Assembly (NCBI RefSeq): GCF_004146235.1
Contig: NZ_SELO01000006.1
Span: forward strand, 62,001-126,000
From: Tropicimonas sp. IMCC6043
Lineage (GTDB): Bacteria; Pseudomonadota; Alphaproteobacteria; Rhodobacterales; Rhodobacteraceae
Direction of reading: 5' to 3'
DNA length: 64,000 bases
A program made the translations under genes and the position numbers. Position 1 is the first letter of the stretch, and every line of letters begins with the position of its first letter. The notes below the pieces were generated by a model. The model searched no databases. It was not told the origin of the DNA and was given only the letters and a program-made list of their open reading frames with translations. Of the stretch, positions 42,012 to 51,818 are shown piece after piece.

Positions 42012-42728
42012 ATGAGTGAGACGACGCGCCCAGACGAGGTCGGCGGGCCGGACAGCGAACAAGCGCGGCTGCGGGCGCATCCGACATGGATCTATCTGCT
42101 CCGGGAATTCCAGGAGATCTACAGCCGGGGATCGGCCGGTGGAAGCAAGGCAATCCGGTCGCACCGCCGCAAGGTGCGCGCCTCGCTCTCCGTCGTCATC
42201 AATGCCAACCCGGCCGTGATCCCGCGGCCACCGACGGACAAACCGGTAACACGGCATCTTCCGCGCGCCTTCGACTTGGCCGCCCGCGGATCGATGGCCG
42301 GCCTGGGCCGGGCGCTGGAACGTGCCGCGGCCGAGCTGAGCTGGGAATACGGCTACACGCGCGTGCCGCCGCATCTTGCCGAGAAATATGCCTATTGCGA
42401 GATCCTCGGGCCGCGTGGACCGGTCCTTTCGGAGCGTCTGACCCTCGGTTTCGTGCTCTTCGCGCCCCGCACGACCTATCCGCAGCACAGCCATGCCGAG
42501 ATCGAGGAGAGCTACATCTCGGTATCGGGCGCCTGGTCCGAGAACGAGTTCGCGGTCTTTGCGCCGGGGTCACTGATACTGAACAAGCCCGGGCACGAGC
42601 ACCGGATCACCACGGGCACGGACGACCCCTGCCTGCTGGCCTATGCATGGGTGGGTCCGGGCGATAAGCTGACGGAACCCGGCATGAAATTCAGCAAGAC
42701 TCGCAAGCGCATGGAAATGGGGATCTGA
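42012..42728 (+). CDS. dddL: DMSP lyase DddL (dimethylpropiothetin dethiomethylase)
   Basis: Cleaves dimethylsulfoniopropionate to dimethyl sulfide and acrylate. The 238-residue protein has the DddL N-terminal motif WIYLLREFQEIYSRGSAGGS near residues 26-45 and a C-terminal cupin domain. Candidate metal ligands of the cupin are His159, His161, Glu165 and His197 (in PQHSHAEIEESY and GHEHRI), with Tyr168 in the same strand. Family features are close to known Rhodobacterales DddL. A 7-bp hairpin follows the stop. No acrylate-degradation genes are adjacent, but a YedE-type transporter follows, so sulfur use is a plausible theme. Confidence 0.92.
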   Translation: MSETTRPDEVGGPDSEQARLRAHPTWIYLLREFQEIYSRGSAGGSKAIRSHRRKVRASLSVVINANPAVIPRPPTDKPVTRHLPRAFDLAARGSMAGLGRALERAAAELSWEYGYTRVPPHLAEKYAYCEILGPRGPVLSERLTLGFVLFAPRTTYPQHSHAEIEESYISVSGAWSENEFAVFAPGSLILNKPGHEHRITTGTDDPCLLAYAWVGPGDKLTEPGMKFSKTRKRMEMGI

Positions 42729-42767
42729 GCCGCCGGTCGGCGCCCGGCGGAAGGCGCGCGACCCTGC

Positions 42768-42781
42768 CTGATCTGAATCAA
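42768..42781. promoter_or_regulatory. Candidate FNR/FnrL box upstream of the yedE-type gene
   Basis: CTGAT-CTGA-ATCAA differs from the TTGAT-N4-ATCAA consensus at one base. It lies 69-82 bp before the yedE ATG, a usual position for activation. It suggests oxygen control of the transporter; it is also just after dddL. Confidence 0.5.
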
Positions 42782-42849
42782 GGCGGCCGCGCTTTCCTTG
42801 CGGCAGTTTGCCGTCCAGTTCTGAGTAGTCATTCGCACAGGGAACGGAC

Positions 42850-43914
42850 ATGGACATCCTGGCTATTGTCGAGCGGATCGGCGAAGCACCGACGGCAGCC
42901 CTCTTCGGGCTGATCACCGGCATGCTCTTTGGCATCGCGGCGCAGAGATCCGATTTCTGCCTGCGCGCTGCGACGGTGGAATTCGCACGCGGCCGGCTCG
43001 GTCCGCGGATGTCGATCTGGCTGCTGACCTTTTCCACGGCAATGGTCTGGGTGCAGGGCGCGCAGTTGCTGGGACTGATGCGCAGCGAGGATGCGCGAAT
43101 GATGGCGGTGCCGGGCACATGGTCCGGCGCGGTGATCGGCGGGCTGCTCTTCGGCATGGGGATGGTACTGGCGCGTGGCTGTTCCGGCCGGCTCTTGGTG
43201 CTGGCGGCGACGGGCAACCTGCGCTCGGTGATTTCCGGGCTGGTCTTCGCCGTCGTCGCGCAGATGTCGCTGCATGGCGCGCTCTCGCCGCTGCGCGACG
43301 CGCTCTCAGGGATCTGGGTCACCGCGGGCGGACGCAATCTCGACCTGCTCGCCGCGCTGCATCTGCCGGAGGCGTCGGGGCTGGTGCTCGGGCTCGCGCT
43401 TGCGGCGCTCGCGATCGTCCTTTCGGTCCGCAACGAACTCGGCGTGACCAAGCTCTTCATGGCCTCCGGTGTCGGCTTCGCGGTCGCGGTCGGCTGGGTT
43501 CTGACCTATGGCCTCTCCCAGGTCGCCTTCGAGCCAGTCCAGATCGAGAGCGCCACCTTCACCGGCCCCTCGGCCAACACGCTTATGTTCTTCCTCGTGC
43601 CCGAAACGGTGCTGAAATTCGACATCGGCCTGGTGCCCGGTGTCTTCCTCGGCGCCTTCCTCTCCGCCGCGCTCAAGCGCGAGTTGAAGTTCCAGGGCTT
43701 CGAGGGCGCGGGCAACATGCAGCGCGCGATGATCGGCGCGGCGGCGATGGGGTTCGGCGGCATGTTGGCCGGCGGCTGCGCGATCGGCGCCGGCGTCACC
43801 GGCACCTCGATCTTCGTCGGCACCGCCTGGCTGGCGCTCACCTGCATGTGGATCGGCGCGGTCGCGACCGATTTCCTCGTCGACCAGCGGCGCGGATCGC
43901 CCGTGCCGGCCTGA
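42850..43914 (+). CDS. YeeE/YedE-family membrane transporter (sulfur compounds)
   Basis: A 354-residue integral membrane protein with about 9-10 hydrophobic segments. It carries the family Cys motifs RSDFCLRAA near residue 37, ARGCSGRLL near 115 and AGGCAIGAGVTG near 310. Members such as TsuA take up thiosulfate, and others carry sulfur-containing compounds, so the substrate may be thiosulfate or a related anion. It follows dddL by 121 bp, in the same direction, with an FNR-like site between them. Confidence 0.83.
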   Translation: MDILAIVERIGEAPTAALFGLITGMLFGIAAQRSDFCLRAATVEFARGRLGPRMSIWLLTFSTAMVWVQGAQLLGLMRSEDARMMAVPGTWSGAVIGGLLFGMGMVLARGCSGRLLVLAATGNLRSVISGLVFAVVAQMSLHGALSPLRDALSGIWVTAGGRNLDLLAALHLPEASGLVLGLALAALAIVLSVRNELGVTKLFMASGVGFAVAVGWVLTYGLSQVAFEPVQIESATFTGPSANTLMFFLVPETVLKFDIGLVPGVFLGAFLSAALKRELKFQGFEGAGNMQRAMIGAAAMGFGGMLAGGCAIGAGVTGTSIFVGTAWLALTCMWIGAVATDFLVDQRRGSPVPA

Positions 43915-44036
43915 GCCTGAACGCGCCGCGGAAAGCGTTTCCTACGGTCGAAACCGGCCTCGCTGGCGTCCGGACCCTTACTCATCTGCCACTGCCGGCG
44001 CGCAGGCTGTCGCCATCGCGTTGCGCCAACCCGATC

Positions 44037-44459
44037 TCACTCCTGAATCGACTCGAGATAGCGCACGAGGGCAAGGATGCGCCCGCTTGCCTGGAGTTCG
44101 GCCGCTTCGGGCGACACCCAACCAGCGTCATTCGACCGAACGGCAGCCACAAACCGATCGCCCCAGACGGGCATCGCCCCGCCATGCGCCCGGATGTTGT
44201 TCCTGCCATCGATCACCAGCGCAGTGTTCCGGTACGGGAAGTCTCCGCCACCCGTACGTTGCGTGATCGTCGTCAGATTCGGCGTCTCGATGGACAAAAG
44301 CTCGGCAATCGGACCCGTTCCCATGCCGCTCTCTCCGTGACATCCGGCGCAGGCGATCATGTATTCCTGCCTGCCGGTGTCGATGATCCTGTCCTGGGCC
44401 AAACCAGTACTTGCGCTCAGTGAAAGTGCCGCGCTCGCAAAAATGAGTGCTCGAATCAT
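44037..44459 (-). CDS. Periplasmic c-type cytochrome
   Basis: A 140-residue protein with a signal peptide (residues 1-21, cleavage after TGLA) and one haem site, CAGCH at 37-41. The distal Met may be in MPVWGDRF. Class I-like mono-haem cytochrome; electron partner unknown. It converges with the YedE gene (about 120 bp apart) and may be unrelated to it. Confidence 0.85.
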   Translation of the reverse strand: MIRALIFASAALSLSASTGLAQDRIIDTGRQEYMIACAGCHGESGMGTGPIAELLSIETPNLTTITQRTGGGDFPYRNTALVIDGRNNIRAHGGAMPVWGDRFVAAVRSNDAGWVSPEAAELQASGRILALVRYLESIQE

Positions 44460-44638
44460 CGTCTCCCCCCCTCAAAATTCGCACATGTTACATTATCTCG
44501 CTGAGCGGCTTCCTGTCGTTGCGTCAGGTCAAGGCTTTTGCGAGTCCGCGCGCAGTTGGCCCTCGACTGGGTTGGGCTGGACCGCTTGCTAGGCGTCGCG
44601 GCGCGACCGGCTGAATCCATAGGCCATGCTCGGCCAGG

Positions 44639-45757
44639 TCAGGGTCGGAAGACCTGCGCAGCGTCCCTTGCGATCGCCTCCGCCTCGCGGCTCATCTGCC
44701 GAAGCTGGCCATTGGCGCTGACCACGTAGGAGCAGAAATAGAGCCCGGTTGCCGCGGTCCGGCCGCCACTCACCAGCGGCCGGCCGACTGCGTCGAGCAC
44801 GTCGCCAATACCAGGCAGGAGCGGGCGCAGGTCGAGCTGATAGCCGGTTGCAAGCAGCAGCGCGTCGATCTCGTATCCTGTCCCGTCGGCGAAGCGTGCG
44901 ACGCTGCCCTCCAGTTCTCGCAGCGCCGGGCGTAACGTCACGCGGCCGGCGCGGATCTCGGCCAGGATCCCCATGTCGATGAGCGGGATCCGCCCGTCCT
45001 CGATCACCTGCGCCGCCGGCCCCTTGTCGCGCGACACGAGCCCGTACTCTTCCGGACTGCCGATCGCGGCGCGCAGGATCGGCGCGGTGAGGCGGTCCGC
45101 CAGGCGATAGGGTAGCAGCCGGGTCAGGAGTTCGAAGGAGGTGATGGGAATGCCGAGCAGTTCTCGCGGCGCGATATTCACCGGAGAGCGGACCACCATG
45201 GCGACGTCGCGCCCGTCGCCCAGCATGTCGAGCGCGATATCGCCCGCCGAATTGCCGAAGCCGAGGATCAGCACGCGCTGGCCCGGCAGATCCGCGGGCC
45301 GGCGATAGTCAGAGGAATGCAGCACAGTACCGGGGAAGCTCTCGAGTCCGGCGATCTCGGGCCGCCGTGGCCGGTCATTGACGCCGGAGGCGAAGACCAC
45401 GACTTCGGCCTCCCGCTCGCCCATCGAGCCTGCGACGCACCAGCCCCCCAGCTCGCGGCTCACACGGCGAACCTCCGCGCCGAAGGTCGGATGGAGGTCG
45501 AAATGCGCGGCGTAGTCGTCGAGATAGTCGACAAGCTGGGCGCGGCTGACATAGCGCGGCCATTGCCGCGGCATCTTGAGGCCCGGCAGGCTGGAGCGGG
45601 CGCGGGACGTGTGCAGACGCAACGACTCGTAATGCTGCCGCCAGCGCGCGCCGATTGCGCCCGCGCGTTCCAGCATTTCGACCTCAAAACCTCGGCGCTT
45701 GAGGCAGGCGGCCGAGGCCAACCCGGCCGGACCCGCCCCGATCACGATGGCGCGCAT
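44639..45757 (-). CDS. Flavin-dependent monooxygenase-like NAD(P)/FAD protein
   Basis: A 372-residue flavoprotein of the FMO/YUCCA type. The FAD motif GAGPAGLASA starts at residue 8, the NADPH motif GFGNSAGDIALD is near 166, and ATGYQLD is near 318. The FMO fingerprint is only partly met, so it may be a monooxygenase or a related flavin reductase. Substrate unknown. It is divergent from the ycjX-like gene. Confidence 0.78.
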   Translation of the reverse strand: MRAIVIGAGPAGLASAACLKRRGFEVEMLERAGAIGARWRQHYESLRLHTSRARSSLPGLKMPRQWPRYVSRAQLVDYLDDYAAHFDLHPTFGAEVRRVSRELGGWCVAGSMGEREAEVVVFASGVNDRPRRPEIAGLESFPGTVLHSSDYRRPADLPGQRVLILGFGNSAGDIALDMLGDGRDVAMVVRSPVNIAPRELLGIPITSFELLTRLLPYRLADRLTAPILRAAIGSPEEYGLVSRDKGPAAQVIEDGRIPLIDMGILAEIRAGRVTLRPALRELEGSVARFADGTGYEIDALLLATGYQLDLRPLLPGIGDVLDAVGRPLVSGGRTAATGLYFCSYVVSANGQLRQMSREAEAIARDAAQVFRP

Positions 45758-46001
45758 CTACATCCTCCCCGGGTCACATTTGCCGGCGCCCCCGGCGCAT
45801 GGCAAGCGGCAACGCCCGAAACGGGAAAGAGGCTGCCCGGAGTGTGGCATCCGCACCGGGGTCTGGGGACACTGGTGGCCCGCCGCACCATTCCCCCTTG
45901 TTCTCGCGGCACGCCGCCGCACGGCCACTGGCCACCGGGCCCCTAGGCATTCGCACCCGCGGCCCATATGTGTAGCCGCAGGCAGAGGGAATGGGGTTCG
46001 A

Positions 46002-47420
46002 GTGGTCATCGGGCGGATCGTGGACGGCATCGCGCAGGGGGTCGAGGAGGCCGGCGCCGCGCTATCGGAGACCCTGTTCGAACCGGTCATCCGGCTCGGC
46101 GTGACCGGCTTCGCCCGCGCCGGCAAGACCGTCTTCATCACCTCGCTGGTCGCCAACCTGATGGACCGCGGCCGCATGCCCGGACTCGCGGCGGCGGCAG
46201 AGGGCGCCATCACCGGCGCCTGGCTTCAGCCGCAGCCGGACGACACGATACCGCGCTTTGCCTACGAGACCCATCTCGCGGCGCTCACCGGCCCGGCGCC
46301 GCGCTGGCCCGAGCCCACAGCCGCGATCTCCGAGCTGCGCCTGTCGCTCCGCGTCCAGCCGCGCGGCTTTCTCGGCAGCCTCGGCGGGCCGCGCAATGTC
46401 CATCTCGACATCATCGACTATCCGGGAGAGTGGCTGCTCGATCTCGAGCTGATGGACCGCTCATATGACGACTGGTCCACCGAGACACTTGCGCGGGCCG
46501 AGACCCGCCCCTCGGCGGCCGGGTTCCTTGCCACGCTCGCCGCTGCCGATCCGCTGGCCGAGCTCACCGAACCCGCGGCGCAGGCGCTCGCAGCAGCCTA
46601 CTCCGCCTATCTCTCCGCTGCCCGCGCCGCCGGCTATTCCGACTGCACGCCGGGCCGCTTCCTGATGCCCGGCGAGATGGCGGGCTCCCCCGCGCTTACC
46701 TTCGCGCCGATGCCGAAGCTTGCCGAACGCGCGCCGCGCGGGTCACTCCGCCGCGAGATGGAGCGGCGCTACGACGCCTACAAGGCCCGCGTCGCCGCCC
46801 CTTTCTTCCGGGACCACTTCTCCCGTATCGACCGACAGATCGTGCTCACCGACTTGCTGGGCGCGATCCATGCCGGCCCTGGGGCCGTCGAGGATCTCGG
46901 CCGAGCGATGAACGACATCCTCGGAGCCTTTCGCCCGGGCCGAAACGCTTGGCTGTCCCGGCTGCTCGGCCAGCGACGCGTCGAGCGCATCCTGTTTGCC
47001 GCGACCAAGGCGGACCATATCCACCACAGCCAGCATCCGGCGATGACAGCGATTATGGAGGCAATGCTGCGCCAGGCCCGCGACCGTGCCGACTTCGCCG
47101 GTGCCGAGACTCGCGCCATGGCCATCGCCTCCCTGCGCGCCACGACCGAGGAGATGCGCGAGGTCGACGGCCGCGAACTCGGCATGGTCCGCGGCAGGCT
47201 GGACTCGGGCAAGCAGGCAGTGCTCTACCCCGGCACCCTGCCCGAGGACCCGTCGCGCCTCCTGGTGCCTGCCCGCGAGGGTGCCGAGCGCTGGCTCGAC
47301 GGCGACTACTCGGTAATGAAATTCGCCCCGGCCGCCGGCACGCTCAAGCCCGGCGAGGGCCCGCCGCATATCCGGCTCGACCGGGCGGCGGAGTTCCTCT
47401 TCGGAGACCGGTTGAGATGA
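46002..47420 (+). CDS. YcjX-family (DUF463) P-loop ATPase
   Basis: A 472-residue cytoplasmic protein with the P-loop GFARAGKTVFITS near residue 40, DIIDYPGEWLLDL (G-domain-like Asp motif) and LVPARE toward the C-terminus. The YcjX family is found next to ycjF; in E. coli the pair is linked to the phage-shock regulon. A GTG at 46002 is taken as start (GGGG just upstream), giving the usual length (E. coli 465). The ycjF-like gene follows 100 bp downstream. Confidence 0.85.
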   Translation: MVIGRIVDGIAQGVEEAGAALSETLFEPVIRLGVTGFARAGKTVFITSLVANLMDRGRMPGLAAAAEGAITGAWLQPQPDDTIPRFAYETHLAALTGPAPRWPEPTAAISELRLSLRVQPRGFLGSLGGPRNVHLDIIDYPGEWLLDLELMDRSYDDWSTETLARAETRPSAAGFLATLAAADPLAELTEPAAQALAAAYSAYLSAARAAGYSDCTPGRFLMPGEMAGSPALTFAPMPKLAERAPRGSLRREMERRYDAYKARVAAPFFRDHFSRIDRQIVLTDLLGAIHAGPGAVEDLGRAMNDILGAFRPGRNAWLSRLLGQRRVERILFAATKADHIHHSQHPAMTAIMEAMLRQARDRADFAGAETRAMAIASLRATTEEMREVDGRELGMVRGRLDSGKQAVLYPGTLPEDPSRLLVPAREGAERWLDGDYSVMKFAPAAGTLKPGEGPPHIRLDRAAEFLFGDRLR

Positions 47421-47520
47421 GTGCCCGGCACGGTAGAGCGCGCCTTAACCGCTCCCCCGCCGGCTTCGGCTCGGGCACGGACCGCAATCCGCTGTACAAC
47501 CGACTGGAATGGAGCCACCC

Positions 47521-48561
47521 ATGAGCGAGACACCGAGGGGCCCGGTCCTGATCGAAATCGACGAGACCGACGGCGCCCCTGTCCCCGGCCCCGCCGACGC
47601 CCCGCCGATCCCCGAGGCCGCGTCCGACCTGCCGCAGGGACGGGCGATGCAGTCGGTCGTCGTCTTCGGCGCAGGGCGCGGCGCGCGGATCGGGCGGTTC
47701 TTCTGGAGCGCCTTCGGCGGTTTCGTTACCTTTGCCGCCACCGTCGCGGCCTGGGACTTCGTGACCTCCATGTTCGCGCGGAACTCCTTCCTCGGGTTCC
47801 TCGCGCTCGGCCTTCTAGGCGCGGTGCTGTTGGCCGTCCTGCTCTTCGTGCTCCGCGAGGCCGCGGGCTATTTCCGCCTGTCCCGGCTCGACCGGATCCA
47901 CCGCGACGCCGTCGCCGCGACCGCCACGGCAGAACTTGCCGCCGCCCGGAACGTCGTCGACCGACTCGAGAGCCTTTATTCCGCGCGCAAGGAGCTGGAA
48001 CTGCCGCGCGGCCGCGTCGCCGCGCGCGCCGGCGAACAGTTCGATGCCGACGCGTTGCTCGGCCTCGCCGAGGCGGAACTGATGGCGCCGCTCGACGCCG
48101 CCGCGCGGGCCGAGGTCGAACGGGCGGCACGGCAGGTGGCCACCGTCACCGCCATCGTGCCGCTGGCGCTTGCCGACGTCGCCACGGCGGCGCTCTCGAC
48201 GATGCGGATGATCCGCCGGATCGGCGAGATCTATGGCGGGCGGGCCGGCACGCTCGGCTCGCTGCGTCTCACCCGCGCCGTCCTGACCCATCTGGTGGCA
48301 ACCGGCGCGGTGGCCGTCGGCGACGACATGATCCAGTCGGTGGCAGGTGGCGGCCTGCTCAGCCGTCTCTCGCGCCGCTTCGGCGAGGGCGTGGTGAACG
48401 GCGCGCTCACAGCGCGGGTCGGGGTCGCGGCCATCGAGGTCTGCCGCCCCCTGCCCTTCGTGCGGCTCGCGCGCCCCTCGGTCTCACGGATCGTCAAACG
48501 CGCCCTGACCGGACTCTTCGGCAGCTCCGGGGAAGCATCGGCCGCCGACCAGTCCAAATGA
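47521..48561 (+). CDS. YcjF/TIGR01620 (DUF697) membrane protein
   Basis: A 346-residue protein: an acidic N-terminal ~50 residues, two TM helices near residues 60-125 (FWSAFGGFVTFAATVAAWDF and LGLLGAVLLAVLLFVL), then a soluble DUF697 domain. The ATG at 47521 follows GGAG; an upstream ATG (47509) is possible. It is the usual partner of YcjX and probably anchors it at the membrane. I see no sigma-54 site or psp genes. Confidence 0.85.
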   Translation: MSETPRGPVLIEIDETDGAPVPGPADAPPIPEAASDLPQGRAMQSVVVFGAGRGARIGRFFWSAFGGFVTFAATVAAWDFVTSMFARNSFLGFLALGLLGAVLLAVLLFVLREAAGYFRLSRLDRIHRDAVAATATAELAAARNVVDRLESLYSARKELELPRGRVAARAGEQFDADALLGLAEAELMAPLDAAARAEVERAARQVATVTAIVPLALADVATAALSTMRMIRRIGEIYGGRAGTLGSLRLTRAVLTHLVATGAVAVGDDMIQSVAGGGLLSRLSRRFGEGVVNGALTARVGVAAIEVCRPLPFVRLARPSVSRIVKRALTGLFGSSGEASAADQSK

Positions 48562-48630
48562 CCGAATAGATTGCACTTCCGTCGCAATGAGGAACGGATG
48601 CCCGCGTCCGGCCGGTCGGACAGCCGCCGC

Positions 48631-49110
48631 TCAACAGGTCGGCGACGGCCGGTCCGGCGGGATGGAATAGGTGGCCGTGGCGCGGGCGACAGGTGCCGCA
48701 GTGCCATCTGAGAAGATCAACGCATCACCCACGGCCAGCCTGCGGCCGAGCTTCAGCAGGCGCAACTCGCAGAGCAGGTCGCGGCCCGCGGTCGGCTTGC
48801 GCAGAAAATCGATTGAGCAGTTCGTCGTGACCGCGAGCGGCACCGGACCGATCCGGCTCAGCACGGCGAGATACATCGCGCAATCGGCCAGCGCGAAGAT
48901 CGACGGGCCGGACACCGTGCCTCCCGGCCGGAGATGCTTCTCGGCCACCTTGAGACGGAGCCGGAGGCCGTCCCCGGTGAGCGCATCGACCGCGAAATCC
49001 TCCGCCACCTGCGGAAAGACGTCCGCCATCAGCGCCTCGAGCGCCGCAGCGTCCAGAACGATGTCCAATCGTTCCTCATGCGGCGCGCAGCCGGATCGGT
49101 CGCCATCCAT
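48631..49110 (-). CDS. PaaI-type hotdog thioesterase
   Basis: A 159-residue protein with the PaaI-like fold: a hotdog helix with GPSIFALADCAMYLAVL and SIDFLRKP. The acidic residue Asp in ALADCAMY is the expected catalytic base region. Likely a CoA thioesterase; substrate unknown. It begins three bases after the stop of the membrane protein gene at 49114 (same strand). Confidence 0.8.
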   Translation of the reverse strand: MDGDRSGCAPHEERLDIVLDAAALEALMADVFPQVAEDFAVDALTGDGLRLRLKVAEKHLRPGGTVSGPSIFALADCAMYLAVLSRIGPVPLAVTTNCSIDFLRKPTAGRDLLCELRLLKLGRRLAVGDALIFSDGTAAPVARATATYSIPPDRPSPTC

Positions 49111-49113
49111 CGG

Positions 49114-49632
49114 TCAGAGAACCCCGTGCGACATGTTCTGCCACATGCCCCAGAACGCGGTGATGAAGATCGAGATCATGCCGATCACCTGGGTGATGAA
49201 GCGGTGGCGGTGCAGCCGGCGATAGAGGTCGGCGCCGTCGGCCTCGCGAATACCGTGCGCGGTGCGCACCGAGAGCCAGAACACCAGCGACATCGGCGCT
49301 GCCAGCAGGAACACCGCCTGGGCGAATTCCACCTCGTACACAAACCCCAGCAGGACCAGAGCAGTCAGTCCGAAGCTGCCGAAGCCGATGATCCAGATCC
49401 CGGTAAAGTCGGTGATGAAGAGGATCCGGTTCACATTGACCCGCACGATGTCGTGCAGGTCCATCTCCGCCTCGCCGCCATGGCGGCGGGCTCGGGTGAC
49501 CATGTCGAAAGGCACACCGAGCACCCAGTGGCTCGAACTGGACCAGACCACCGCCAGCGCGATCCAATACCACAGGTTCGAGAACGATCTCATATCGATC
49601 AGTTCGAACGCTGTCAGATACCAGTCCTGCAC
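49114..49632 (-). CDS. Conserved Rhodobacterales membrane protein (often labelled component of SufBCD complex)
   Basis: A 172-residue membrane protein with about four hydrophobic segments. The N-terminal VQDWYLTAFELIDMRSFSN and WHWVLG-type SSSSHWVLGVP are typical of a family in Rhodobacterales that databases label component of SufBCD complex; no Suf function is supported here. A GTG at 49632 is used because AGGAGC lies about eight bases upstream; the ATG at 49593 would give 159 residues. Confidence 0.65.
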   Translation of the reverse strand: MQDWYLTAFELIDMRSFSNLWYWIALAVVWSSSSHWVLGVPFDMVTRARRHGGEAEMDLHDIVRVNVNRILFITDFTGIWIIGFGSFGLTALVLLGFVYEVEFAQAVFLLAAPMSLVFWLSVRTAHGIREADGADLYRRLHRHRFITQVIGMISIFITAFWGMWQNMSHGVL

Positions 49633-49689
49633 CCGGCTTGCTCCTGCTCCGCGTTGCCCGGGCTCATCCCGCGGCACCGCCTGACCTAG

Positions 49690-50814
<1,125 letters not shown>

Positions 50815-50922
50815 ACCGCTCTCCCGGGAAGCGCACCATCGGTCGCCCGCGCGGCGACCCGCTCGCCGAATCGACGGATTTCTGATAAAATATTGGGGTA
50901 GCGGAACTTTCGGAGGTCCGCG

Positions 50923-51720
50923 ATGACCTATATTTTACCGACTTGGATCCGCGACCGGCGGCGCGCGGCGTCGGAGGAAGTCGATTCCGTCCAGTTGACG
51001 GGCGAATCTCAGGCGCGCGTGGTGGCGGCACGGCAGGCGGGGAGCCCGCGACCCGCCGACCTCGACTATTCCCCGATCTACGGCAGGGGGTCCGCGGCCC
51101 GGTCCCACGGCGCATCGAGGGCGCCGCGCTTCGACCGGGACTTGAGCCGTATCCGGGCGGTGGTTCTTCATCAGACCGCCGGCGCCACGTTCGACACCGG
51201 TCGCCAGGCGAGGCGTCTCGCCGACACGTCGCGCGACAGCGACCCCGCCCACGACCTGCGTGTAGACCGGATCTCCTGCCATTTCCTTGTCCTGCAAAGC
51301 GGCCAGGTCATCCACACCCACGACATGCGATACATCATAAACAGCGCTGGCGGCAGCAACGGCATCGACATCGAGTTCTGCGGGCGCTGGAACCACGGGA
51401 CATCGTCCGCCGGGTTGCGGCTTGAGCCGCAGGCGATCAATTCCGCGCGGATGCTGATCAAGTGGCTGGCGGGAGGAATCCTGCCCAATCTCGGCCACAT
51501 CTATCCGCACGGCCAGATACAGGCGCCTGACCAGAACGGCCGGCGTGGCAAGGCGCAATCCTGCCCGGGCCCGGATATCTGGGTCAATGTCGGCCTCTGG
51601 TGCACTGCAAATCTCGGCCTCAGCGCGGCCGCGGACACCTCGCTCTACCCCAATGCCACCGATGTCGACCCGGCTCAGACCAATGCGCGATGGGATCAGC
51701 ACGTCGCTTTCCCGGGCTGA
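50923..51720 (+). CDS. N-acetylmuramoyl-L-alanine amidase-like (PGRP/Amidase_2) protein without a signal peptide
   Basis: A 265-residue protein. The amidase-like core (about residues 75-235) has AVVLHQTAGA with the first zinc His, an internal IDIEFCGRW, the second His in IYPHGQIQ and the Cys/Pro motif AQSCPGPDIW expected for the third ligand in the PGRP/Amidase_2 fold. The N-terminus is charged (MTYILPTWIRDRRRAASEE) and shows no signal peptide or TM helix, so export would need another route, or the protein acts on internal cell-wall fragments. Neighbours are unrelated. Confidence 0.75.
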   Translation: MTYILPTWIRDRRRAASEEVDSVQLTGESQARVVAARQAGSPRPADLDYSPIYGRGSAARSHGASRAPRFDRDLSRIRAVVLHQTAGATFDTGRQARRLADTSRDSDPAHDLRVDRISCHFLVLQSGQVIHTHDMRYIINSAGGSNGIDIEFCGRWNHGTSSAGLRLEPQAINSARMLIKWLAGGILPNLGHIYPHGQIQAPDQNGRRGKAQSCPGPDIWVNVGLWCTANLGLSAAADTSLYPNATDVDPAQTNARWDQHVAFPG

Positions 51721-51818
51721 CCAGGGCAACGGGACATCTCAGACGGGACGGATCCGGCCGCCGATCAGAACGACGTGCAAAACGCCAATGGCATCACGCC
51801 CGCACCAATTCGCCACGG

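Noticed and set aside
40359-42494. 711-codon minus-strand frame covering the MFS transporter and the gap up to dddL
   Set aside because: Low-complexity Arg/Pro-rich shadow; the transporter and dddL frames are the real ones.
42730-42750. 7-bp hairpin directly after dddL as a terminator
   Set aside because: No T-run and short stem; only a weak transcript-end candidate.
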